Origin: Luteimonas yindakuii | GTDB taxonomy: Bacteria > Pseudomonadota > Gammaproteobacteria > Xanthomonadales > Xanthomonadaceae | Assembly (NCBI RefSeq): GCF_004803715.2 | Contig: NZ_CP039383.2 | Span: 2,666,001 to 2,730,000, forward strand | Direction: 5' to 3' | Length of the DNA: 64,000 nt | Shown: in pieces, positions 1 through 5,340 of the stretch | Layout: the number at the start of each line of letters is the position of its first letter | Numbering within the stretch: the first letter of the stretch is position 1 | Notes under the pieces: generated by a model | Seen by the model: the letters and a program-made list of their open reading frames with translations, nothing else | Database searches by the model: none | What the model was told of the DNA's origin: nothing | Program-made: the position numbers and the translations under genes

Positions 1-194
1 TGCACCGCTGTTGCGTAAGCGATGACGGGGGGAACCGTGATGAGCGCCAGGAAGATTGAACTGGCGACCACTGCTCTGGACGAGTGCACTAATGCAGTGA
101 CGATCATGGCAGCGAACCACGCCACGTGGACCACGTAGCTCTGTAGGAGCCGCCGCCTCTGCTTGATCAGTTTGGGGATCAGAGATGCATCCAC
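1..194 (-). CDS. Partial integron-cassette membrane protein
   Basis: This frame opens with GTG at 194-192, five bases inside the cassette after the recombination site at 199-205, and runs off the left end of the window, so about 64 N-terminal residues are seen. A basic N-terminus (IKQRRRLLQ) is followed by two hydrophobic stretches (around VAWFAAMIVTALV and SIFLALITVPPVIAYA) that look like a pair of membrane helices. The very short leader is usual for integron cassettes. No family is recognised and the attC site of this cassette lies outside the window. Confidence 0.55.
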   Translation of the reverse strand, partial: MDASLIPKLIKQRRRLLQSYVVHVAWFAAMIVTALVHSSRAVVASSIFLALITVPPVIAYATAV

Positions 195-198
195 TGCG

Positions 199-310
199 GC
201 CTAACACCTAAGTTAAGCCGAGACGCGCAGTGGAGCGAAGCACATGGCAAGCTCTACCTGCCATGTGCTTTGCGTAACGAAGCGGCTTCGGCTTGAACGC
301 ATTGTTAGGC
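199..310 (-). repeat. attC site 1 (112-bp class)
   Basis: Outer 7-mers GCCTAAC (199-205) and GTTAGGC (304-310) bound inner arms AAGCCGA/TCGGCTT. On the minus strand it starts GCCTAACAATGCGTTCAAGC and ends GGTGTTAGGC, the polarity of classical attC sites, so cassettes are read on the minus strand. Inside is an extra perfect 12-bp dyad AAGCACATGGCA / TGCCATGTGCTT. It terminates the HIT cassette. Confidence 0.93.
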
Positions 311-745
311 CGCGGCCGCCGATGATGACAAGTGCGGCCGAATGGATGCCGCCATGGTGTCCAGAGTCGCACGGTCTGGGTATTCTGGCGGCGATGGGTA
401 GATGTCCAGAAGGCGGTCTGACGGCGAACGTGGGTGAACATGAAAGTGGAGATGCGGCACCTCTTGGCCCGCCGCCTCCCCGATCGAATGCCACACACTT
501 ATGCCCTCGCAGGAGAGCGCGTCCGACACAGCGCGCGTAACGTCAGCGACAGCGGCCATCAAGGCTGCCCCCGTGTCACCGTCAAGCTCCCGAACGTCCG
601 GCAGGTGCACTCTTGGCACCACCAAGACGTGGCCAGGGTGGAACTGACGTGTGTCCATAAATGCCACGGTCAATGCGCACTCTCTGACGAGGCTGGCCGC
701 CGCCTTCCCGGCAATGATCTCGCAGAAGATGCATCCGTTCGCCAC
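305..745 (-). CDS. HIT family hydrolase (integron cassette)
   Basis: A 146-residue histidine-triad protein, the usual size for Hint/HIT nucleotide hydrolases that cleave AMP or GMP conjugates. The N-terminal CIFCEIIAG is the typical metal-binding start of the family, FHPGHVLVVPR is the mid-domain segment, and HLHFHVHPR is the catalytic histidine triad near residues 105-112. The start taken is GTG at 745 with GGAAGGA just upstream; a longer frame through attC site 2 is not credible. The stop TAA lies in the attC outer 7-mer, a normal arrangement for cassettes. The natural substrate is unknown. Confidence 0.88.
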   Translation of the reverse strand: MANGCIFCEIIAGKAAASLVRECALTVAFMDTRQFHPGHVLVVPRVHLPDVRELDGDTGAALMAAVADVTRAVSDALSCEGISVWHSIGEAAGQEVPHLHFHVHPRSPSDRLLDIYPSPPEYPDRATLDTMAASIRPHLSSSAAAA

Positions 746-760
746 AAGTCCTTCCGAGCG

Positions 761-872
761 GCCTAACACCAGAGTTAAGCCGCGCTGCAGCGGGGCGTGA
801 AGCACATGGCAAGCTGTACCTGCCATGTGATTTGCGCCCCGATGTGGCGTCGGCTTGAACGACTCGTTAGGC
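761..872 (-). repeat. attC site 2 (112-bp class)
   Basis: GCCTAAC (761-767) and GTTAGGC (866-872) enclose the same extended structure as site 1. The inner dyad has one mismatch (GTGATTTGC in place of GTGCTTTGC) and the outer arm reads GACTCG instead of ACGCAT. It closes the cassette lying at 873-1194. Confidence 0.92.
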
Positions 873-1194
873 CGCCGCACGCCGAGCTTGCGCCCGACCT
901 TGCGATAGAACCCCTGAGCCCGACAGTACAACAAGTCTGGCCGAGCAGCCTGAGACCGGCACTTGTCGGGATCGAAGCCAAAACCAGCAACTCGCGCGAC
1001 CAAGAACTCTCACATCGTCCTGTCCGAAGCCGACCCGGGAGGTCAATTCTTGCGGAGAGTCGCGCCTGTCCGAAGCCGAAGTGTTGCAGAGCTGACGGCT
1101 GTTGCCTGCACCGCGCGTGCGAGGTGCAAACGCTGCGGATAAGCGAAGAGTCATGGATTGCCTGGAGCCCGGCCACAACAGCGCGGGACACAAG
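873..1194 (-). other. Cassette body without a convincing gene
   Basis: This 322-bp stretch between attC sites 2 and 3 is a complete cassette. Minus-strand frames are open (one from a TTG at 1193 with an ATG at about 1150, another from TTG 1003 that reads into attC 2 as RPNESFKPTP), but none has a good ribosome site or recognisable protein character. A 15-bp direct repeat, CCTGTCCGAAGCCGA, occurs at 1019-1033 and 1065-1079. It may be a non-coding cassette or a decayed gene. Confidence 0.5.
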
Positions 1195-1254
1195 GCCTAA
1201 CACCCAAGTTAAGCCGAGCCGCGAAGCGGCTTCGGCTTGAACGCATTGTTAGGC
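1195..1254 (-). repeat. attC site 3 (60-bp class)
   Basis: A compact site: GCCTAAC (1195-1201), arm AAGCCGAGCCGC, loop, arm GCGGCTTCGGCTT, then GTTAGGC (1248-1254). It closes the frameshifted membrane-protein cassette, whose reading frame ends inside this site. Confidence 0.92.
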
Positions 1255-1612
1255 CGCAGCTTGCGGTATGCCAGCGATGCTAGGAACGCGCCGAGAAGCC
1301 AAGCAGCAAGCGTCTTTGCACCGACAGCAAGCAGGCCCGCTGGTGCCATTGCGAGAAGCGTGGTGCCAAAAAAAGACGCTAGGGCCCAGGGAGCATTGGC
1401 TCGAAGAATATGCACGGTGATGAGATGAACCGCTAACGCTACCAACGTTGCCCTGCCCCTAGCCCAAGAACGACCAAGACCTCCCAAGCCGCCAATGAAG
1501 CCCACGACGGCATTACGAACGCGTTGGTGTATCCGAGCGCGCGTAGCGATAAGAAGTAGGTGGCGATGCCCGACACTGCGCCGGCGAGAATGCTCTTGAG
1601 TGGTCCTTGCAT
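1209..1612 (-). pseudogene. Frameshifted membrane-protein cassette gene
   Basis: The gene starts with ATG at 1612 behind GGGAGAGAG (MQGPLKSILAGAVSGIATYF) and is open for about 53 codons up to GLGAGQRW and a stop near 1439. The following frame carries the obvious continuation (GRATLVALAVHLITVHILR through LASLAYRKLRPNNAFKP) down to a stop in attC 3. Both halves are hydrophobic and together give four likely membrane helices in about 130 residues. One G missing from the GGGG run at 1456-1459 restores a single frame. It could be a real broken gene or a base-calling error. Function is unknown. Confidence 0.7.
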
Positions 1613-1627
1613 GACTCTCTCCCTGGG

Positions 1628-1687
1628 GCCTAACACTTGAGTTAAGCCGACCCGGGAAGCGGGTTCGGCTTGAACGCATTGTTAGGC
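1628..1687 (-). repeat. attC site 4 (60-bp class)
   Basis: GCCTAAC (1628-1634) and GTTAGGC (1681-1687) bound arms AAGCCGACCCG and CGGGTTCGGCTT. The stem bases CCCGGGAAGCGGG differ from site 3 but pair with each other. It closes the Tat-exported monooxygenase-like cassette. Confidence 0.92.
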
Positions 1688-2083
1688 GGCTCCAGCGATA
1701 CCATGTCCGCCCACCGGTGAGGTCTCGATATGCTGGTCAAAGCCCGCAATCAATGGCTTGCCCTGTGCAATGGCAGCTTGGACCGAAGGCAGCGACAACG
1801 AGGCCTTGTGGCTAGCTTGGCTGTCCCAGACCTCAGTTATCCAGATCGCGTCAGGGTCCGCAGGGTCTTGTGCGACGACATAACTCAGACACCCAGGCAT
1901 TCCCGACACACCGTCCAGAAGAATCGAGATCAGTGCGTCGCGCTGACCAGGAACTGCTCTCACCTTTCCGATCAAACCATACATCGTCGTTCCTCCAGAT
2001 CGAGAAGCGGTCGCGGGCATGGCAAGCGTCGCAATCCCGACCGTTGTAACTGTAAGAAACTGTCGTCTATTGAGCGCCATCAT
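1682..2083 (-). CDS. Tat-exported antibiotic-biosynthesis-monooxygenase-like protein (cassette)
   Basis: A 133-residue protein. MMALNRRQFLTVTTVGIATL carries a twin-arginine export motif (NRRQFL) followed by a hydrophobic segment and MPATA, a likely cleavage site. The rest (MYGLIGKVRAVPGQRDALI, GCLSYVVAQDP, IWITEVWDSQASHKASL) is a ferredoxin-fold ABM domain of about 100 residues, as in small quinol monooxygenases and heme-degrading relatives. ATG at 2083 starts six bases inside the cassette; the stop TAA is in attC 4. Folding before export would suggest a cofactor or a stable dimer; the substrate is not predictable. Confidence 0.82.
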   Translation of the reverse strand: MMALNRRQFLTVTTVGIATLAMPATASRSGGTTMYGLIGKVRAVPGQRDALISILLDGVSGMPGCLSYVVAQDPADPDAIWITEVWDSQASHKASLSLPSVQAAIAQGKPLIAGFDQHIETSPVGGHGIAGAA

Positions 2084-2088
2084 GAGCC

Positions 2089-2200
2089 GCCTAACACCCA
2101 AGTTAGGCCGAGACGCGTAGTAGAGCGAAGCACATGGCAAGCTGTATCTGCCATGTGCTTTGCGGAACGAAGCGGCTTCGGCTTGAACGCATTGTTAGGC
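2089..2200 (-). repeat. attC site 5 (112-bp class)
   Basis: GCCTAAC (2089-2095) and GTTAGGC (2194-2200) with the extended inner dyad AAGCACATGGCA / TGCCATGTGCTT and loop AGCTGTATC. The left inner arm is GTTAGGCCGAGACGCG, slightly different from sites 1 and 7. It closes the following minus-strand cassette gene. Confidence 0.92.
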
Positions 2201-2515
2201 GCGCCCCGCCGGTGTGCCAGGCGCGAACTCCTTAACGCCAGCCGCAGCGAGCTGTGCCCGCGCCTCCGGGTCCTCCGCAACAACGCGGCGAAGCGTGTGA
2301 AATACGTAGGTGCGGCACAGACCTGGCCAAGCGACAAGCATGTAGAGAGCCCCGGCAACCAGCCAGTCCGGACGGGTCAGGGGCTTCCAGCCGCTGAAGT
2401 GTGCGACAGCGGTGTAACCCAGAACACCCAACAGAACCCAGCGGAACCACGCCCAGAAGCGGGTGCCCCACAGTACGTTCTTGAAGTGGCGAATTTCCGA
2501 GTCTGTAAGTTTCAC
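2195..2515 (-). CDS. Small membrane protein, integron cassette
   Basis: A 106-residue protein starting at GTG 2515, eight bases after a strong AAGGAGG ribosome site. A polar N-terminus (MKLTDSEIRHFKN) is followed by hydrophobic stretches WFRWVLLGVLGYTAVAHF and WLVAGALYMLVAWPGL, then a polar tail (VVAEDPEARAQLAAAGVKEF). Two membrane helices with both ends in the cytoplasm are likely. The stop TAA lies in the attC 5 outer 7-mer. No family is recognised. Confidence 0.78.
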   Translation of the reverse strand: MKLTDSEIRHFKNVLWGTRFWAWFRWVLLGVLGYTAVAHFSGWKPLTRPDWLVAGALYMLVAWPGLCRTYVFHTLRRVVAEDPEARAQLAAAGVKEFAPGTPAGRA

Positions 2516-2543
2516 TTCACGCCTCCTTGCGGTGCAGTAGTGC

Positions 2544-2603
2544 GCCTAACACTTGAGTTAAGCCGCGCCGCGAAGCGGCGTCGGCTTGGACGAATTGTTA
2601 GGC
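2544..2603 (-). repeat. attC site 6 (60-bp class)
   Basis: GCCTAAC (2544-2550) and GTTAGGC (2597-2603) around arms AAGCCGCGCCGC and GCGGCGTCGGCTT. The right spacer reads GGACGAATT in place of GAACGCATT. It closes the DUF998 cassette. Confidence 0.92.
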
Positions 2604-3211
2604 GGCACCGAGGAGCTGTTGGCCCGCCACAGCGCCCAGCCTACCAGCGCAACCCACAGGAAGAAGCACAAGAAGGTGATGCGCTGACCGATGCTGGCCA
2701 TGCCAGCGAAGCGCAGAAACCCAGTAGCGATTGACGCGATTACGAGGGCGAGCGACGGCGTTGCTGCCCAATGCCATGAGTTGACCTTCCGGAACAGTGA
2801 AGGCAGCCAGAAGCCTGCTACTAAGAACGCGATGTAGCAGCCAAAGCTGCCTACCGAGTGCAGGAGCGTCGTAGTGGATTTGAAGTCCGTCATGTTGGCG
2901 GGAAACGCGCCGGACAGTGCCATCAGGAGGCCTGCGGCCACCAATGCCATTGCTGGGGCAGTGGCCGGAAGCCCGCGGCCTACGAACTCGCGCCGGAGCC
3001 CGATGCCCAAGAGTGCTATAGCGAGGCCGGGCAGGATGTAACCGAGAACGTTCCAAGCCCAGAGGTTGGGCGCATCCAAGCTGCCCAGCTCACTAATAGC
3101 CTGGTCGGTGTGTACGTAGTCCGGCCGCATAGCCGACATTACTAAATAGACGGTCAAGAACCATGCCGGAGTGGCTATTGCGACAAGGCCAATCTTCTTT
3201 TGAGACATCAT
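2558..3211 (-). CDS. DUF998-like membrane protein (cassette)
   Basis: A 217-residue polytopic membrane protein with about six hydrophobic segments. The pattern fits the DUF998 family: a first helix, a loop with YVHTDQAISELGS, then LPGLAIALLGIGLRR and FPANMTDFKSTTTLLHSVGS, where the conserved acidic and His residues of the family sit. ATG codons are at 3211 and 3208. The coding frame runs into attC 6 (last residues PPNNSSKPTPLRGAA are attC-encoded) and stops at the inner TTAA. The molecular role of DUF998 proteins is not established. Confidence 0.82.
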   Translation of the reverse strand: MMSQKKIGLVAIATPAWFLTVYLVMSAMRPDYVHTDQAISELGSLDAPNLWAWNVLGYILPGLAIALLGIGLRREFVGRGLPATAPAMALVAAGLLMALSGAFPANMTDFKSTTTLLHSVGSFGCYIAFLVAGFWLPSLFRKVNSWHWAATPSLALVIASIATGFLRFAGMASIGQRITFLCFFLWVALVGWALWRANSSSVPPNNSSKPTPLRGAA

Positions 3212-3232
3212 GTGTGGTGCGGTCCCTGTGCC

Positions 3233-3344
3233 GCCTAACGCCTAAGTTAAGCCGAGACGCGCAGTGGAGCAAAGCACATGGCAAGCTGTACCTGCCATGT
3301 GCTTTGCGTAACGAAGCGGCTTCGGCTTGAACGCATTGTTAGGC
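3233..3344 (-). repeat. attC site 7 (112-bp class)
   Basis: GCCTAAC (3233-3239) and GTTAGGC (3338-3344) with the extended dyad and loop AGCTGTACC. It is nearly identical to site 1, apart from AGCAAAGCAC for AGCGAAGCAC and one loop base. It closes the 74-residue membrane-protein cassette. Confidence 0.92.
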
Positions 3345-3363
3345 CGCGGCATGTGAAGTTGGG

Positions 3364-3588
3364 TCAATGCTTCTCTCCCGAGAACGAGTTCCCCCACGCA
3401 GCGAAGAACGGCACGAAGACCCAGTACACGAAAGGGACCACTAGTGCTATTGCGACGCCCTTCCCAATCCAGGGTGCATACTCGGGATAACGCCCAGACA
3501 AGAACTCGCTAGCAGTCCCCCCTGCGTAGGAAAGGACCACAGCGACCGCTAGTGCTCTCACGATCTTGAATGCGCGTGCGCGAGTCAT
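3364..3588 (-). CDS. Small two-helix membrane protein (cassette)
   Basis: A 74-residue protein with a basic start (MTRARAFKIVR), a first helix (ALAVAVVLSYAGGTASEFL), a short loop (SGRYPEYAPWIGKG) and a second helix (VAIALVVPFVYWVFVPFF), ending GNSFSGEKH before attC 7. It begins eight bases inside the cassette after site 8. No recognised family. Confidence 0.72.
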   Translation of the reverse strand: MTRARAFKIVRALAVAVVLSYAGGTASEFLSGRYPEYAPWIGKGVAIALVVPFVYWVFVPFFAAWGNSFSGEKH

Positions 3589-3595
3589 TTGAGCG

Positions 3596-3655
3596 GCCTA
3601 ACGCCTGAATCAAGCCGCGCCGCGAAGCGGTGTCGGCTTGAATGAATTGTTAGGA
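3596..3655 (-). repeat. attC site 8 (60-bp class)
   Basis: GCCTAAC (3596-3602) and GTTAGGA (3649-3655), the only site in the array whose outer 7-mer departs from GTTAGGC. Inner arms are AAGCCGCGCCGC and GCGGTGTCGGCTT, with one G-T pair. It closes the VOC cassette. Confidence 0.9.
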
Positions 3656-4087
3656 CCCACTTGCGGCACCCGCATCTGACGGCCCCTTGAGCTCAATCAC
3701 GTTGCCATCTGGGTCCGGAAAGTACAGCGACAGCCCGTCGCCCTCTGCGCCAAAGTTGATCTCGGCACCACCAAGTGGCGCAACTCCGTGGTTACTCAGA
3801 TGTGCAACAAGATCGAGCTCGTTGAATGGCTCAATGCGCAAGCACAAGTGATCTACGTTCCTTGCTTCCTTCCCAGGTGCAGCACCACCGCGAGATCCAA
3901 GCTTTCCATCCACGCTCACGAGATCAATCATCGAAGCGCCTGCCCGCAGATGGACGAGCCCAAGGTGCTCACGTTGCCTGACAACGTCGCACCCAAGCAC
4001 GGAGCGATAGAACTCAACGCTTCCGCTCAAGTCACTGACCCGAAGGACCACATGATCGATTCGCTGTACGGAGAATGGATTTTTCAT
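3650..4087 (-). CDS. VOC family (glyoxalase/bleomycin-resistance-like) protein (cassette)
   Basis: A 145-residue vicinal-oxygen-chelate protein with two beta-alpha-beta-beta-beta modules. Module one is RIDHVVLRVSDLSGSVEFYR ending in an LRAG strand; module two contains NVDHLCLRIEPF and FPDPDGNVIELKGPS. His in each VDH/IDH strand and the Glu of NVIEL match the metal ligands of the family. The start ATG 4087 replaces a longer frame that reads into attC 9. VOC proteins in cassettes include fosfomycin- and bleomycin-resistance types, but no specific resistance signature is visible here. Confidence 0.87.
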   Translation of the reverse strand: MKNPFSVQRIDHVVLRVSDLSGSVEFYRSVLGCDVVRQREHLGLVHLRAGASMIDLVSVDGKLGSRGGAAPGKEARNVDHLCLRIEPFNELDLVAHLSNHGVAPLGGAEINFGAEGDGLSLYFPDPDGNVIELKGPSDAGAASGS

Positions 4088-4113
4088 TGACGACTCCGTG
4101 AACCTTTTTTGGG

Positions 4114-4225
4114 GCCTAACACCTAAGTTAAGCCGACCCGCGCAGTGAAGTGGACCAGGTGGCAAGCTTTACCTGCCGCCTGGGCCGCGTAACGAAGCGG
4201 GTTCGGCTTGAACGCATTGTTAGGC
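4114..4225 (-). repeat. attC site 9 (112-bp class, covarying arm)
   Basis: GCCTAAC (4114-4120) and GTTAGGC (4219-4225). The extended inner dyad has a different sequence from the other long sites, CCAGGTGGCA / TGCCGCCTGG, yet still pairs apart from one G-T, and keeps the loop AGCTTTACC. It closes the 79-residue cassette protein. Confidence 0.92.
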
Positions 4226-4459
4226 CGCACCGCGACGCTTCTCCACGAGCGCTAAGCGACCGGTGATCGCGTACCGGCCAAATAGGTAGATCCCGTAGAT
4301 TGACGCAACTGCCAAGGCCACCGACCACCAATCACTCGGCCCTTCCGAGAAGAGTCGGAGGACAGCTGAGCCCAGTGCAAGGATTCCTCCGAAGGCCAGT
4401 AACGCAGATACGATTCTCATCACGGTCCCCGAATCAACGCTCTCATTCTCATGCCTCAT
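4220..4459 (-). CDS. Small membrane protein, integron cassette
   Basis: A 79-residue protein from ATG 4459 (MRHENESVDSGTVMRIVSAL); a downstream ATG would give 58 residues. Two hydrophobic stretches (IVSALLAFGGILALGSAVLRLF and WWSVALAVASIYGIYLFG) flank a short SEGPSD loop, and the C-terminus is basic (LALVEKRRG). The stop is in attC 9. No recognised family. Confidence 0.7.
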   Translation of the reverse strand: MRHENESVDSGTVMRIVSALLAFGGILALGSAVLRLFSEGPSDWWSVALAVASIYGIYLFGRYAITGRLALVEKRRGAA

Positions 4460-4474
4460 GTGAACCCCCGTGCG

Positions 4475-4534
4475 GCCTAACACCAGAATTAAGCCGTGCC
4501 GCGAAGCGGCATCGGCTTGAATGAATTGTTAGGC
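4475..4534 (-). repeat. attC site 10 (60-bp class)
   Basis: GCCTAAC (4475-4481) and GTTAGGC (4528-4534) around arms AAGCCGTGCCGC and GCGGCATCGGCTT. It is the attC of the cassette nearest the attI-like end. About 40 bp separate it from the stop of the gene it serves, unlike the other cassettes whose stops fall inside attC. Confidence 0.92.
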
Positions 4535-4576
4535 GCGGCGTTCTGTCGATCCGGCGCTCCCGCCCGTACGCTTGTG

Positions 4577-5089
4577 TCACTTCAGCCGAACGACTCTCAC
4601 CGCCACATCCATTCCCTCTACGCGCATCTCATGATGATTTCCGCGTGGGATAAGTAGCACCGCGGGACTGTACTTGTACTTGTACTTATAGCGGCCATCG
4701 ATCTGCTGCCATATCTGACCGTTCCTGAGCTTGAAGATGGTCTCCCCCTCCCAGCCATTGAACTCACCATCGATTTTTGACTCGACAATTCCGTCATTTG
4801 AGAGGCTTGACGCAGATTGGGTCGCAGCTGTTCCAATTGCTTCTACCGACAGCATCTTTCCATCAATCCCTAGCTTGCCCAGGCTAGGGCAGATAATTAC
4901 CGTCGGGTAGTACTCGTAAAGGTACTCGTACTCGTATTTAACCTCCCACAGAGTTCCATCCGAGAGCTTAAAGACCTCACCATCATTGCCCATAAAGGGA
5001 CTCGGGCTGATGATCGAGTCCTCATAGCAGCTCTGCGCCGCAACGCTACTCGATGCGAGCAGAGCAGAAATTAGTACGAATCCACGCAT
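4577..5089 (-). CDS. Secreted tandem-domain protein, first cassette of the array
   Basis: A 170-residue protein from ATG 5089 with a signal peptide (MRGFVLISALLASSSVAAQS, cut after AAQ). The mature part consists of two similar units: GEVFKLSDGTLWEVKYEYEY with following YPTVIICPS, and ETIFKLRNGQIWQQ with RYKYKYKYSPAVLLIP. Each has an FKL-x(2)-G-x-(L/I)W turn, an alternating charged/Tyr tract, a hydrophobic strand and a closing V-(E/R)-x-(I/V) strand, so the fold is probably a duplicated beta domain. The first tract is acidic (EYEYLYEYY), the second basic (KYKYKYK). Position next to the attI-like site suggests the most recent insertion and best expression from an external promoter. Function unknown. 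Confidence 0.8.
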   Translation of the reverse strand: MRGFVLISALLASSSVAAQSCYEDSIISPSPFMGNDGEVFKLSDGTLWEVKYEYEYLYEYYPTVIICPSLGKLGIDGKMLSVEAIGTAATQSASSLSNDGIVESKIDGEFNGWEGETIFKLRNGQIWQQIDGRYKYKYKYSPAVLLIPRGNHHEMRVEGMDVAVRVVRLK

Positions 5090-5110
5090 CGCGACCCCCT
5101 GTCGTATAGC

Positions 5111-5160
5111 GCCTAACACCTATTCGAAGACAAATCGGGATCTAATCCCCGCGTATAAAC
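5111..5160 (-). other. attI-like end of the cassette array
   Basis: GCCTAAC at 5111-5117 (GTTAGGC on the minus strand) is the last recombination 7-mer and has no partner arm to its right, as expected for an attI rather than an attC site. The adjacent bases contain an imperfect dyad (CGGGAT CTA ATCCCCG around 5136-5151). No integrase gene or integrase motif is visible between here and the stop codon of the next gene at 5341. Confidence 0.55.
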
Positions 5161-5276
5161 CTGAGCCTTCCCCGCTCCGATCCGCACTTCCTGCAACAGA
5201 ATCAACGCCTTGGGATCGGCACCGGTGTCTAATCCTGGTGCATAACCCCGGGATCGCAAAACACCATCGGTCAAGA

Positions 5277-5314
5277 AAATGGGGCCGGTCCACTTCTGAA
5301 CTACGGCCCCATTT
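5277..5314 (-). terminator. Probable rho-independent terminator of the nrdJ C-terminal gene
   Basis: Perfect 10-bp arms AAATGGGGCC and GGCCCCATTT enclose an 18-base loop. On the minus strand the hairpin is followed by TCTTGA, extending the arm to a short T run. It lies 27 bp past the stop of the gene at 5341-6183 and insulates it from the cassette array. Confidence 0.6.
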
Positions 5315-5340
5315 ATGGCTCCTCATCGTTGCCAGCTAGA

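Noticed and set aside
305..1003. Long 232-codon HIT frame starting at 1003
   Set aside because: It would translate right through attC site 2 and part of another cassette; HIT proteins start at the CIFCEI segment, reached from GTG 745.
797..1240. Plus-strand frames across attC sites 2 and 3 (and similar at 244-540, 3278-3490)
   Set aside because: They run against cassette polarity and include attC sequence; the recurring peptide MASCTCHV... is just the translated attC dyad.
5120..5340. Remnant of an integron integrase at the attI end
   Set aside because: The translations of all frames were read; no tyrosine-recombinase motif (RHxxR box or terminal Tyr region) could be recognised, and an LQEV...VYTR resemblance is on the wrong strand.
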